From assembly GCA_963170055.1 (NCBI GenBank), contig CAUJGJ010000242.1, forward strand, positions 2,116,977-2,131,976: a stretch of DNA of 15,000 nucleotides, in the 5' to 3' direction. The stretch comes from Halisarca cf. caerulea (lineage: Eukaryota; Porifera; Demospongiae; Chondrillida; Halisarcidae). Positions 1 through 14,218 of this stretch are shown piece after piece. How positions within the stretch are numbered: the stretch's first letter is position 1; every line of letters begins with the position of its first letter. The notes beneath the pieces were generated by a model that had not been told where the DNA came from, ran no database searches, and saw only the letters and a program-made list of their open reading frames with translations. Made by a program: the position numbers and the translations under genes.

Positions 1-245
1 GCCATTACTGAAAGTGGCCCAAACCTCCACTTCATAAGTAGCACCTTCCTCCAGACCAGTGATTGTGTACTGTGTCTGCTGTGAACCAATTGTCCTTGTA
101 CTGCTCCAGGTGCTGGATGATGTTTTGCGATATCTTAGTCTGTATCCAGTAGGATTTTTGATACCTAATGGAGGCCTCCATGTTACCACCAATGTTATCT
201 GGGATTCATGTAACCGTGCAGCTAGTGATTGCACAAGTTGAGATC
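1..245 (-). CDS. Receptor B exon 6: further FN3, cut by window edge
   Basis: Open reading frame from an AG acceptor at 246-247 to the window edge, phase 1 at its start. FN3 landmarks: VVTWRPP, YRLRYRKTSS, the ITGLEEGATYEVEVW turn and strand. With this acceptor the residues before the first Trp equal in number those of exons 4 and 5, so it is preferred over an in-frame AG further in (230-231). The sequence is clearly diverged from exons 4 and 5. Confidence 0.8.
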
Positions 246-3200
246 CTAAAAGTCCAATGTATAGGAGTACATAATGAAGATGGATCTGAAGCAAGCAAAG
301 CCAAACCATCAAACTCACCTGTGCTACCAACCATTGTACTCACAGAACCTGATCTACTGCTAACAAAAGCCCAAACCTCCACTTCATACATAGTACCTGG
401 TTTGAGTACAGGTGTGGTGTACTGTCTCTGTGTAGCAGTCCTCTGTACAGTACTACTCCAACCACCAGGTGATCCACTAGATGGTCTCTCACGATATCTG
501 AGTTGATAGGTAACAGGAGTTGGATAGTTGCTACCAGAAGGTGGTCCCCATGTTATGTTCAATCCAAATATGGTAGTGGATGGTTTCACTTGGAGGAAGG
601 TTACTTGGCCAGGTGCTACATGTGGAACACATACAAACAGTTTATAGTAGTGGATTATCAGCATGTCTGTAGTAGAATTATAGGCACTCTACTCAGTACA
701 TTGGTATGTAGTTGCTGTTTTTGTGACAATTTGCCCTCTTCCAAAATTAGTATCAGTCCAAACGTCCACTTCATACCTAGTACCTGGTTTGAGTACAGGT
801 GTAGTGTATTGTCTCTGTGTAGCAGTCCTCTGTACAGTACTACTCCAACCACCAGGTGATCCACTAGATGGTCTCTCACGATATCTGAGTCGATAGGTAA
901 CTGGAGTTGGATAGTTGCTACCAGAAGGTGGTCCCCATGTTATGATCAGTCCAAATATGGTAGTGGATGGTCTCACTTGGAGGGGGGTTACTTGACCAGG
1001 CACTGGAAAAATGTGTGATTAATTCAGAAATAATGATTATTATTAATATGCTGCATTATTGTACATACTTTTTATAATTCCTACTTTTATTATGATTTAT
1101 TGTCTATATATTGGTTAGCTTTATAAATACTACAATTAATAATGCAAATAGTGTTGTTCAATCTACTTTAAATCATGTCAATTGAAATGACATACCATTG
1201 TATGTGATGCTCTGTCTCCTGTCACTGTATGGTCCTTGTCCATCTGATGACACAGCTCTCACCCAGATGTAGTAGGTTGTTCCTCTACTAAGTGGACCCA
1301 GTGTGGTAGATGTACCAGTGATTCCACTAGTATCACAGTTAGCATCAGATGGAGGACCAGACTGTGTTCCTCTAGTTGTACTGTAACATACAGTGTAGGT
1401 GATACCACTTCCACTGACTGCACTCCAAGACACTCTTAAAGCTGAAGATGAACCTTGTACAGTTCTAGTAACAGTAACACCTTGAACCTTGGAGGGTGGA
1501 GATGGTGGCCAACTTGTAATCTTTGGTGTAGGCAGAGGTTTACCAGTTGTATACACAGTCGATGCACGTGGTGTAGACGGCTGAGTGGTAGCTTTCATTG
1601 CTATAATATGTGAGTGTTGGAAATACTATATATATAATAAATAACATCAATAAATAAAATCCCTCTGTCTGTGCATGTACATTATATTCTACATCCAAAT
1701 CAAAGGAAAATTAGCAATGGGTATATAAACTCACCAACTGTCACAGTTTCAATTGTAGAGGCACCAAGATGACATGCATACACTCCAGCACTTGCAGGAG
1801 TCAGTGAGTGGATATTCAAAATCGTCCATTGCAATTTAGTGTTCGGTATCTCAACAGCTCCCAGAGTGGGTAGACTAGTGGCTGTGCTGCCAGTTCCCTT
1901 CTTCCAATTAAGATTGCTTCCTCCTCTACAGATTACAGTAACCCGACTTCCTAGAGCAGCCTCTACTGTCTGGTTTGTTACTGTCCTTCCACCATACGTC
2001 AAAATGGCAGCAGCGGGTAATACTATTTAATTGAAAAACAAGTCCGACTCAATAATAATAATTATATGGCATAGTTAGCTATAGCACACTTAGTCTACAA
2101 ATTCACATGACCAACCACTATTATAAGGATAATAATATACCGAGTTTGGTCGATGTAGCAGTGATTCCATTAATTTCACAGTAGAAATGGGTAGTTAACA
2201 TACATTTATTACATTTTCAATCTCTTTACTTAGAAACAAATATGTACCTATCAGTTCAGTAATGCTATATATTACCCAAAGATATCCCAAGAAGGTGAAA
2301 CATCGTAAAAATTATTGCTGAATTTGATGAAACTTATGCTAGATTATTGATGATGGATTGTGACATACATAATTGGTTCAATAGAACAGCATACAACTAT
2401 CATTCTTTTATGTTGGATAATAACTACTCATAATATAAAAGTACAACACAGGGTATTTATAACCACCTGGGAATAAAACACAAAATGGCCGTCTTGAAAT
2501 AGCTTAACGAATTATTGGTCGTTTCTACTTACAGTTGTAGTTGACTATATTTTTGCCCACTTCTTCTTACTGGACAAACGATCTATACATTCTGTGCATG
2601 ATGGTGCTAGACTAGTGATGGTTTCTATTGTCTGAAGGAAGATAACGAGCCTGGAATACATAGCAGTTTTAGACAAATTTTGCCTCGGCCGCACCTTCAG
2701 ATCCCTCTAAACACGACAACACAAAAAGGCAGAACAAGTAGTGAACTATCCAAAAATCATTCCGGACTATAGGTTATAATCTTCTGTAAGAAAGTTATAA
2801 CCGAAAAATCTTAGTGCTTTTTCACCCTTTTAACGGCTAAAATTTAGCATAAATGGCCAAATTGCAATTGTGAGAAACTGCTTGATTGTAGCACTATGCC
2901 TGGAACATTTTTTTAAAACCAAAACAGGGTATTGTGAATGACGGTACCTACCAGGCACTTACGTAGGCGCTTATGTAGTTACGCATAATAATTAGACACA
3001 CTAAAGCGCACACCTATGACAGCATGTGATGAATGCATTACAGTACATGTCATAAAAAACGTGACGGTATCTAAAAACAGTTAACTGTTGCAAGAAAAGT
3101 GCTAACTATCAAGCGTTAACGGTTAACCGTTAAACGATAGGGGTTATCGGAAGTTAACAGTTTTTCGCTATAATTTAGCGCCTGTTGCCTTTTAAGCAGG

Positions 3201-4855
3201 TCGAGTATCTACTATAGATCAATAGACGATAAGTCGCAAGATGGTTTTGATAGCTTACTGTAAGCAGCGAATTGTTCAACTGTACTTTGAGAGAAGGGTT
3301 TCCTATGGAAATGTGGTCCATGTTCTCGCAATGAAAGGGCTTCGAGTACCCAAGTAGAGCGTGTGGACAACTTTGGGAACCAGCTCAAAATGCTCTTTCC
3401 CATGATACCTCAACGATCCATTATCCTCATACTTGAGTAAAACTTTGTCCATAGTCCACTGAATCACTGAATAAAAAGCGCAACAACTTTCTACGACTCT
3501 CAACGAAATCCGCGATGTTTCACCTCGATCGGGCAGCTTAGCGGCTTATTACAATATTGCGGTAGGAAGTTATGAATATTATTAATATTAGCATGTCGTT
3601 AAATGTTGACGGCTTTCCAAAAAAAAAGAACCGGATAGTGGTTAACGCCTTAACGGTAACGATTGTCTGGATTTTGGTTACTATTTACCGTCATGTTTTT
3701 TTTGTTGTGTACTGTAGGCATATATTTGTAACTTTACAAAAACCATGCAAGCGAATCAATCACAACCAAGGGAATCAATCAGTCTACCAAAGGAATCAAT
3801 CAGTCTAATGAACCAAAGGATCATGGCTCAAGCTCAGCTGCAGAATGCTCCAACAGATGTGGAAATGAGCTACACCACCCTATGCAGAAAAGTGTATGAC
3901 ATTGTCAGCTCTGTGCAAGGCTGTCGAGATGTTGGTCTATAAGGATTGCTCAAAATGTGGGACATCTTGTCGAGAGGTGCCATTCAAGAAAGCATCAGAG
4001 TAGAATATGTGGAGAGGCAAATGTAAAGTAGGATCTCACTGTGAGAAGGCAGCTACTTTTTTGGTTCATCTTAAGACTCTATTGAAGCAGGATTTGACGA
4101 GATTAAAGGTATCTAGAGGTCCAGCGAAGCAACTTTAGCTTCTCCCTCAACAACACTACCAATTTTGTGACGTTTCATGCATACGTAGGCGCAACATTAC
4201 CAAAGTCACCTTCTCTTCTAAATCTGTTGATATGTGAAATTTCCAACGTCATCTTAAAGACGTTCGATGACGTAATAAAAACAGTCGCTGGTTGATGACA
4301 TAGAAAACATGCACCACCACAACTGGAGCAAGCACCAGGTGGTTATAAACACCAAACACCCTGTGAATGCTTTTTCCCCAAAGACAGGAACATACATTGT
4401 CTATATTGATAAGCGTTACTATATTTCAAAAAAGTTATCATTTTGTTAATGCATGCATGAATGTTCGTGTTAAAAAGATCTGAACAAATAATACGGCATG
4501 GAAGCCTAGGTCAATATATAATGAGCATACGTACCGTAAATAGTCAGGAAAATAATTCTGTAAAATTTAATACTAATTTGCACTCTTACTACTCTACTCT
4601 TCAAATTAAATAGCTATTGAGTGTAAGTTCACATTTCAGAAAAATGACCAACAGGATTATGTGGAAGATGTATATATATAGTTTTATACACCAAATCAAG
4701 CCTATTTCTCCATGATCTACATATTACCCTAGCACTGTCTAATTTCACCTCACTTTATGAAAATCATGACTTTCAATCTACTTCTGAAAATACCCACTTA
4801 TACAAGTCTTGTACTTACCAAGAGATATCAGAATCCATAACCTGTTTAAGTACAT
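1..4855 (-). CDS. Receptor B: secreted-start Ig/FN3 cell-surface receptor, 3' end outside window
   Basis: Multi-exon gene on the minus strand, incomplete at the left edge. Exons, 5' to 3': 4855-4819 (signal peptide), 2022-1735 (Ig), 1600-1196 (linker and FN3), 1002-700 (FN3), 615-319 (FN3), 245 to the edge (FN3). All junctions have GT/AG ends and are phase 1, giving one continuous reading frame. The signal sequence plus extracellular Ig and FN3 repeats indicate a type I surface or secreted adhesion or recognition protein; the membrane segment would lie beyond the edge, as in its paralogue at 8362-13508. Family knowledge: Ig/FN3 chains of this kind serve in cell adhesion and self/non-self recognition in invertebrates; the ligand is unknown. 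The FN3 part is almost identical to receptor A whereas the Ig part is not. It carries one more copy of the conserved FN3-2 exon type than receptor A. Intron 1 is large (about 2.8 kb) and filled with repeats. Confidence 0.85.
319..615 (-). CDS. Receptor B exon 5: FN3, duplicate of exon 4
   Basis: Phase 1-1 exon of 297 bases. Its core repeats exon 4 almost word for word (TWGPPSGSNYP, QLRYRERPSSG), then diverges after the EVEVW strand and ends at a consensus donor (CACAG|GTGAGT). It is separated from exon 4 by an 84-base intron, so it looks like a tandem exon duplication. Receptor A has only one exon of this type. Confidence 0.86.
700..1002 (-). CDS. Receptor B exon 4: FN3-2
   Basis: Phase 1-1 exon of 303 bases, one full FN3 domain (ITWGPPSGSNYP, YRLRYRERP, LKPGTRYEVDVW). 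Acceptor AG at 1003-1004. The donor is GTACTGAG at 699-698, the same unusual donor used by receptor A exon 4, and its use preserves phase 1. Bases 811-980 differ from receptor A 10076-10245 at one position. Confidence 0.86.
1196..1600 (-). CDS. Receptor B exon 3: Thr/Pro/Ser linker plus FN3-1
   Basis: Phase 1-1 exon of 405 bases. It opens with roughly 35 residues rich in Thr, Pro and Ser, likely an O-glycosylated stalk, then one FN3 domain: LRVSWSAV on the B strand, a C-strand YTVCYST, and the typical RGTTYYIWVRAVS F strand. Two cysteines within the domain (VCYS and DANCD) could form a disulphide, unusual for FN3. By eye about nine in ten bases match receptor A exon 3, at silent positions too. 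Confidence 0.88.
1735..2022 (-). CDS. Receptor B exon 2: Ig-like domain
   Basis: Phase 1-1 exon of 288 bases, one complete Ig domain. Visible framework: B-strand Cys in VTVIC, Trp nine residues on (LNWKK), and the F-strand motif SAGVYAC that pairs with the first Cys. The Cys-Trp spacing is short for an Ig fold. An N-glycosylation sequon (NQT) lies near the start. Acceptor at 2023-2024, donor at 1733-1734 (G|GTGAGT). Compared with the receptor A Ig exon, only the framework and the VTNQ segment are clearly shared. Confidence 0.85.
2144..2182 (-). pseudogene. Relic of an FN3-1 exon inside intron 1 of receptor B
   Basis: Aligned by eye to 1301-1339 in exon 3 of the same gene, 33 of 39 bases agree without gaps, on the same strand, including the run CAGTGATTCCA. 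It corresponds to the segment around TSGITGTSTT of FN3-1. No open exon surrounds it, so it is a fragment left by an old exon duplication or rearrangement. Confidence 0.45.
3041..3714. mobile_element. Tc1/mariner-like element with terminal inverted repeats and TA duplication
   Basis: The ends read CAGTACATG at 3041 and, inverted, CAGTACACA at 3714. The inverted match extends inward over ACATGACGGTA-like sequence and, more weakly, through a GTTAAC-rich block to roughly 90 bases. Each end is flanked by TA, the hallmark target duplication of the Tc1/mariner/pogo superfamily. At 674 bases it is far shorter than an active element, so it is internally deleted. The plus strand contains the start of a transposase (3241-3354). 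Confidence 0.72.
3241..3357 (+). pseudogene. Tc1/mariner transposase N terminus (helix-turn-helix), truncated
   Basis: From ATG 3241 the plus strand reads KQRIVQLYFERR, then SYGNVVHVLAMKGLRVPK and stops at TAG 3355, followed by SVW in the same frame. This is the first helix-turn-helix of Tc1/mariner transposases, which binds the terminal repeats. The catalytic DDE region is absent. On the opposite strand near 3395-3455 a stretch reading KVLLKYEDNGSLR resembles the piece that normally follows this helix-turn-helix, suggesting that the right half derives from an inverted copy. Confidence 0.6.
3745..4140 (+). pseudogene. Unidentified eroded coding-like fragment
   Basis: A short plus-strand frame from 3745 to a stop at 3942 is followed in the next frame by Cys-rich sequence (YKDCSKCGTSCREVPFKK) with further stops. 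The text resembles protein sequence broken by frameshifts, but no family was recognised. It may be transposon debris or chance; low confidence. Confidence 0.25.
3751..3812 (+). repeat. Three-copy tandem repeat, about 21 bases each
   Basis: Imperfect copies of a unit with the core GAATCAATCA start at 3751, 3771 and 3792. The second and third share GGAATCAATCAGTCTA exactly. On the plus strand they read as repeated ESISL residues. Confidence 0.7.
4819..4855 (-). CDS. Receptor B exon 1: signal peptide
   Basis: A 37-base coding exon reading MYLNRLWILISL plus one base, ending at a strong donor (G|GTAAGT). Joined to the Ig exon it gives a hydrophobic signal peptide (MYLNRLWILISLVLPAAA). The ATG is preceded by AAA, so an A sits at -3. 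Exon 1 of receptor A has the same length and nearly the same residues, which supports both calls. Too short for ordinary ORF detection. Confidence 0.82.
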
Positions 4856-5175
4856 TTTATCGACCTTGCATCTGTTGGTAATGGTCCAGGATTGATCCTC
4901 AACAGCTTTCCCTGGGCTCTATAAACTTGCCAAAGAGTAATGGTTATCATACAGCTTCACTGTAGGTTATACAGATACACTGTCGTCCACTGAATATTAT
5001 TCACTGTCTGAAGTCCCAGATTGTCACAGACAGGAGTATTAATTCCTTAACTAATTATATCTGTGTATACCACTAATGTAAGCAGCCATACAGATAAGCT
5101 ATGGGATATCACATGTCAGGTTCATCTTCACTATAACTTGCACTTAATGCAAAACAATTATTATTATCTGATGCA
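4856..5175 (-). promoter_or_regulatory. Duplicated 5' flank of receptor B
   Basis: Counterpart of 13509-13790, directly upstream of the receptor B signal exon. It carries the same ordered blocks, interrupted by small insertions. The match continues into exon 1 and past its donor, then fades within intron 1. Promoter function is inferred only from position and conservation. Confidence 0.5.
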
Positions 5176-5210
5176 ATATTTCTCATGCAGACAAGGATAT
5201 GTTAAGTGTT

Positions 5211-5227
5211 ATATATATATATATATA
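5211..5227. repeat. Short (AT)n microsatellite
   Basis: Uninterrupted AT alternation just outside the left end of the inverted-repeat element at 5237-6432. Confidence 0.9.
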
Positions 5228-5236
5228 AATAGATGT

Positions 5237-6432
5237 GGCAGTCGAGGATTAAAATCGCATTTTAGTTGGGTTTGACGAAATTCATTTTTCACATTTTATG
5301 ATTAAACAGGCTTTTATTTAGGTTTGTACAAAGTTATGAAGGGAAACGTCCATTCACTGCAAAGTTACAGCTTTGAGAACGACTCTGGCTAGATACGCAA
5401 TATTCTTGGACGGCATTATGAATATGACTGATGTAAGAAAAATGGCCTCTGCAATGCACTGTGCGTGAAGTAGAACAACAATTATGCCATATGTTTGGAA
5501 CGTTTCAGTATTTTAATGTCCTATAATAGTTCCTACGTATCAACAATTAGTGATATTTGTTTATGTTAACATAAACAAATATCACTAATTTTAATTCTTG
5601 ATACGTAGGAACTATTGTAGGACATTAAAATACTGAAACGTTCCAAACATATGGCATAATCGTTGTTCTACTTCACGCACAGTGCATTGCGGAGGCCATT
5701 GAGTATTGATGAAAGACTTTCACCTGGAACGGAGCCTCTTGTACTAGTGGATTGCAATTCACATTTGCAAAGTATTGTGTACATGTTTGTCTGTAATTCA
5801 TCTGACATGGACAATTACATACTGCTTTCAATAATTCTGCTGGCATGTGTACAGAATGTATCACTGAAAAATCCCTATTATAACATAAATACATGGCTCA
5901 TGCATGCATTATAGAAGTAAACAGATGCAAATAGTGAAGGAAAAGGATGGAAAGAATAGAGAGACAAGATCGTCTACGAATTTGGATGTGTCTGAACTAG
6001 AAAAATTTCAGAAGCTACAGTGTAGCCCTTCTCTTCAAAAAGTTGGCAAAAACATTTTACGTCCGAGATTTCTCTTCAAAATAGACATATTGGACTTTGA
6101 GTGGAGGACAGAAGTTGTACAAAGTTCGACAGAAGGCCTAAGGTCACAGGAGAGCTAAAAGAATCGTGCATTATTATTCCTTCCTCGTCAGTAGGCGTAT
6201 GCAGTAAACTTCCTTCCTTGGACAGCTTCTTCTTCGTACCCGTTCTCACGTCTTCCGAATGCTATCAATCTCCAACAAAGACCAAAGTAAAGGTCTTTCG
6301 TTGTTCTACACCATAATACCCAATATGAATACGTGTTCCTAATGCCCTATCACATATTCTACCGTAAACTTTGATCGCATTTTTCTCACAATTAACTTCC
6401 GAAGTAGCATGTGAATTCAAGTCTCGACTGCC
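5237..6432. mobile_element. Putative inverted-repeat transposon of about 1.2 kb, nested palindrome inside
   Basis: The left end GGCAGTCGAG (5237-5246) is matched in inverse at 6423-6432. The match continues inward with gaps (TT, AA, TC and CAT columns agree over about 20 more bases). AT-repeat sequence lies outside both ends, fitting insertion at TA. No transposase is recognisable. Short frames inside (5904-6158 and 6101-6316 on plus) have no known features and are not called as genes. Confidence 0.5.
5441..5700. repeat. Near-perfect 260-base palindrome
   Basis: Arms 5441-5567 and 5568-5700 are inverted copies meeting at GTTAAC (5565-5570) with no spacer. The only sizeable mismatch is CAACAATT against AATTTTAATTCTTG near the centre; others are single bases. 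The outer ends are AATGGCCTC and GAGGCCATT. Each outer arm, read inward, encodes MASAMHCA and a stop. Confidence 0.92.
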
Positions 6433-6434
6433 CA

Positions 6435-6440
<6 letters not shown>

Positions 6441-6466
<26 letters not shown>
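6441..6466. repeat. (AT)n microsatellite
   Basis: AT alternation immediately outside the right end of the 1.2-kb inverted-repeat element. Confidence 0.9.
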
Positions 6467-6472
<6 letters not shown>

Positions 6473-6721
6473 GTTTTTGTTCTCCAAGCAAGACTTCATA
6501 ATATATATTATGCAATGTATAATGTGGATATACATGGAATTTAATGTACACTTGCATGTGAACATGTACATCTGTGTGAATGTTGTGCAAGACATCTGTA
6601 GTGTGCATGGGTGTGCATAATATAGATGTCTGCAAAGGTGCATGTGTTGTGTGCACTTATATATGCATGTATATATGAGTGTGTGTGCATGTGTGTGGGG
6701 GCAGGCAGGTGGGTGGTTGTA

Positions 6722-6723
<2 letters not shown>

Positions 6724-6792
<69 letters not shown>

Positions 6793-6794
6793 AT

Positions 6795-6883
<89 letters not shown>

Positions 6884-6962
6884 GGTGGGTGTTTGTGAGT
6901 GGGTAGGTGTTTGTGTGTGTGTGTATGTGTGTGTGTGTACGCATGTGTGCGTGCGTGTGTGT
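6724..6962. repeat. Large (TG)n microsatellite
   Basis: Two long TG runs separated by TACATGTGTA near 6790 continue to about 6879, then a degenerate GTGT/GGGTGG tail reaches about 6962. The long Cys-Val and Thr-His reading frames across it are artefacts of the repeat. Alternating purine-pyrimidine DNA of this kind can adopt Z form. Confidence 0.95.
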
Positions 6963-7156
6963 GTTACTGCATGATGCTTTATCAACTGAATTGTGTTATG
7001 TGTGATGTTTGCCCCAGCCGTCTTCATTTAGGATATTGCAATAACCATTACCGTTTTATTACATAAAGAGAAAACTTATTAGGTAATGCCTATATACTGT
7101 CTGTTTGTGCAGGTCATGTGAAGAGTATTTGATAACCTGTATGTAATAGTTATAAC

Positions 7157-7240
7157 GTATGACCAACTGTGCATTGGCGTATTTATCGCTCGAGTTCTGA
7201 GGGCGAGTGCAATGAAGAGCCAATGCACAGTTGGTCATAC
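7157..7240. repeat. Inverted repeat with 22-base perfect arms
   Basis: GTATGACCAACTGTGCATTG at 7157 onward is repeated in inverse, ending at 7240, with a 40-base GC-richer loop (CGCTCGAG, GGGCGAG). The match continues weakly outward (GTTATAAC against AATAAC). Probably a small MITE or an RNA hairpin; no boundary duplication was clear. Confidence 0.75.
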
Positions 7241-7416
7241 AATAACTTACTTGTTGTGGGCGCCTAACTTGTTTTTTCTATTAGAGAGTCTGATGTGTTT
7301 TGTGTCACGTTGGGAGGTGTTTTGGTTAGCTGTGCTATACTTGTGTATGGCAAATGAATTGACTAAATTGAGAAATAGTAATTGTTATCATATAACACTG
7401 GGCGCTTATTTGATAC

Positions 7417-7480
7417 TGCACACTTTTTGACTAATGGTCACAAAAAAGTGTGCAATATACGCTGCAAATGCACACTTTTT
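7417..7480. repeat. Repeated TGCACACTTTTT motif, hairpin
   Basis: TGCACACTTTTT occurs at 7417-7428 and 7469-7480, with its inverse at 7443-7454. The first pair forms a 12-base stem. Confidence 0.6.
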
Positions 7481-8361
7481 CCCTTTGATGTTGACCACAA
7501 CCATACAACAAGTGTACTCTATTCAGCCTATACACCTCAGGAATAGAGACCTCAATATAAACTGACCAACCTATAGCTACGTATGTATCCACAAACCCAA
7601 ATTATTATTGTTTATCCCGTAATTGCTTCACATGCAGCTTTATCGAAATCACACATAATAAACCACTGAAAATGTACGTGCGTGTACGTAAAATTTATCT
7701 AATACACAATCCGTGGTTGTTTTCCTGCTGTGTGACAGATTTGAATAAATGTATTTTCAATAGTGCAATTTATATCAGAAACAACTTGTTTTCGCTCCTA
7801 GATATGTAAATCAATAATTATAAGCAGGTTGTGACTGACAAACTATTGATGGGCTTCTCAATTATTTATATATGGAATCACTTTACAAGCATGTCATGCA
7901 GGTCACATACACTGCGTGTTGGCCAGCCTAGGATAAGATAAATATTGTGTAGCTTTGTTAGTAATTAAATCCACAGTGAGAACCATTGACTGCTTGTAGC
8001 TCTTTCATTGCTGTATTTTGTGTGTATTATGGAGAAAGTTGGGCATAATAACCTCTCAGGGTTATCATTAGTCACAACATATGAACCATTGAACATTTAT
8101 GTGTCATTACATACAGTGTACATATTATATTATTGATGCATTAAATGTGCGAGAAGAGGAAGTAGAGCACTCATTTAACTGTCACTCCTTCATAAGCTGG
8201 GCTTGTTGTCATGGTAACATCAGTATATTGGTTATCATCAACCTTCTCATATATTGCATCCACCCTACAAATCAGAATGAAAAGTGATCACATACATCTC
8301 AATTTGTAAAGTGAATATGCATGATTCTCCATGCCAAGAAAATTTATGATTAATGCTAAGG
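7481..8361. other. Intergenic sequence, 3' flank of receptor A
   Basis: AT-rich sequence without a recognisable gene. A plus-strand frame at 8099-8287 has no start context or domain and is not called. No clear AATAAA could be placed for the minus-strand receptor. Confidence 0.5.
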
Positions 8362-13508
<5,147 letters not shown>

Positions 13509-13790
13509 TTTATGGTCCCTAGCTGAATACATTTATGACAGACCCAAGGCCAACCTCATCTGTAATGTAACAGCTTTCCTCTTCAAACCTGAGCAGTTGC
13601 TGTAAACAACTTCACTGTAGGCTTATGTACATACACTTTCTGTCCCCTGAATACCATTCACTGTAGATCAGTGTTGTCTGGTATATCACTTATCCAATCA
13701 GAGATTTGCACTGCTAGAGTGAGCAGCCATAAAGGCTTAGGGGTTATCTCACTATAACTTTGTCTTACATAAACAATTATCTAAGGATGC
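13509..13790 (-). promoter_or_regulatory. Duplicated 5' flank of receptor A
   Basis: Sequence just upstream of the receptor A start that aligns in blocks with 4856-5175 upstream of receptor B. Shared blocks include CTTCACTGTAGG, the CACTGAATA/ATTCACTGT pair, AGCAGCCATA and CACTATAACTT (plus-strand spelling). Conserved order and spacing suggest the 5' UTR and promoter were copied with the gene. No convincing TATA box or start site could be fixed. Confidence 0.5.
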
Positions 13791-14218
13791 TTGTGTGCTA
13801 TTACAGTCAAACCCCTATATAAAGCGAAAACGCTAAATATGAAATATCGCATTAGTCGAAATATTATTTAGGGCCCTTCAGAATTGCTATGGACAACTGT
13901 ATGTTAATTCCCGGATAATATGAAAACAGTTAACACGAAATCCCGGATATTATGACATATATTCGAGCATCACGTTGGTAGGTGAAGAAGCGGAATCTGC
14001 GGTGAGAGCTCTGCAGTCAATGAGGAAACTTGCGACAAATGGCTCACCATCACGCTGCCTATTCTCACAGAAGGATACAAAACTCTAGACATATTTAACA
14101 TGAAACAGGATTATTTTTGAAACTCCTGCCTGAATAAAACAGTAGGTTTTAAAAACGAACCATGTCATGGGGGTAAGCACAGCAAGGAAATACGTACTGT
14201 TCTGTACTGTTCTGCAGC

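Larger units (their letters stand above)
2023..4818 (-). other. Intron 1 of receptor B, repeat-filled
   Basis: 2.8-kb intron between the signal and Ig exons. Contents: an FN3-exon relic (2144-2182), a terminal-inverted-repeat element (3041-3714), a tandem repeat with eroded coding-like sequence (3745-4140). In 2190-3040 and 4140-4800 nothing identifiable was seen beyond AT-rich sequence and a small hairpin with GGTTATAA/TTATAACC arms at 2772-2802. Confidence 0.7.

Noticed and set aside
206..240. Continuation of the minus-strand FN3 frame past 319 to 206
   Set aside because: A consensus donor at 318-317 and the separate FN3 exon beginning at 245 in another frame show this part is intron read-through.
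168..859. Plus-strand frames over the FN3 exons
   Set aside because: They are antisense shadows of exons whose minus-strand reading gives clear FN3 domains.
658..879. Minus-strand alternative frame beginning MRDHLVDHLV, with a twin at 9947-10144
   Set aside because: Both are the same out-of-frame reading of the conserved FN3-2 exon, explained by the near-identity of the two copies.
5663..6316. Small plus-strand frames of 70-85 codons
   Set aside because: No homology, no splice structure; they lie inside a repeat element and overlap the palindrome.
6417..7027. Long frames of Thr-His or Cys-Val repeats on both strands
   Set aside because: They are translations of the TG microsatellite, lacking any domain or codon bias.
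7212..7430. Plus-strand frame of 72 codons with some hydrophobic residues
   Set aside because: It starts inside the hairpin arm and ends in the TGCACACTTTTT hairpin; no family resemblance.
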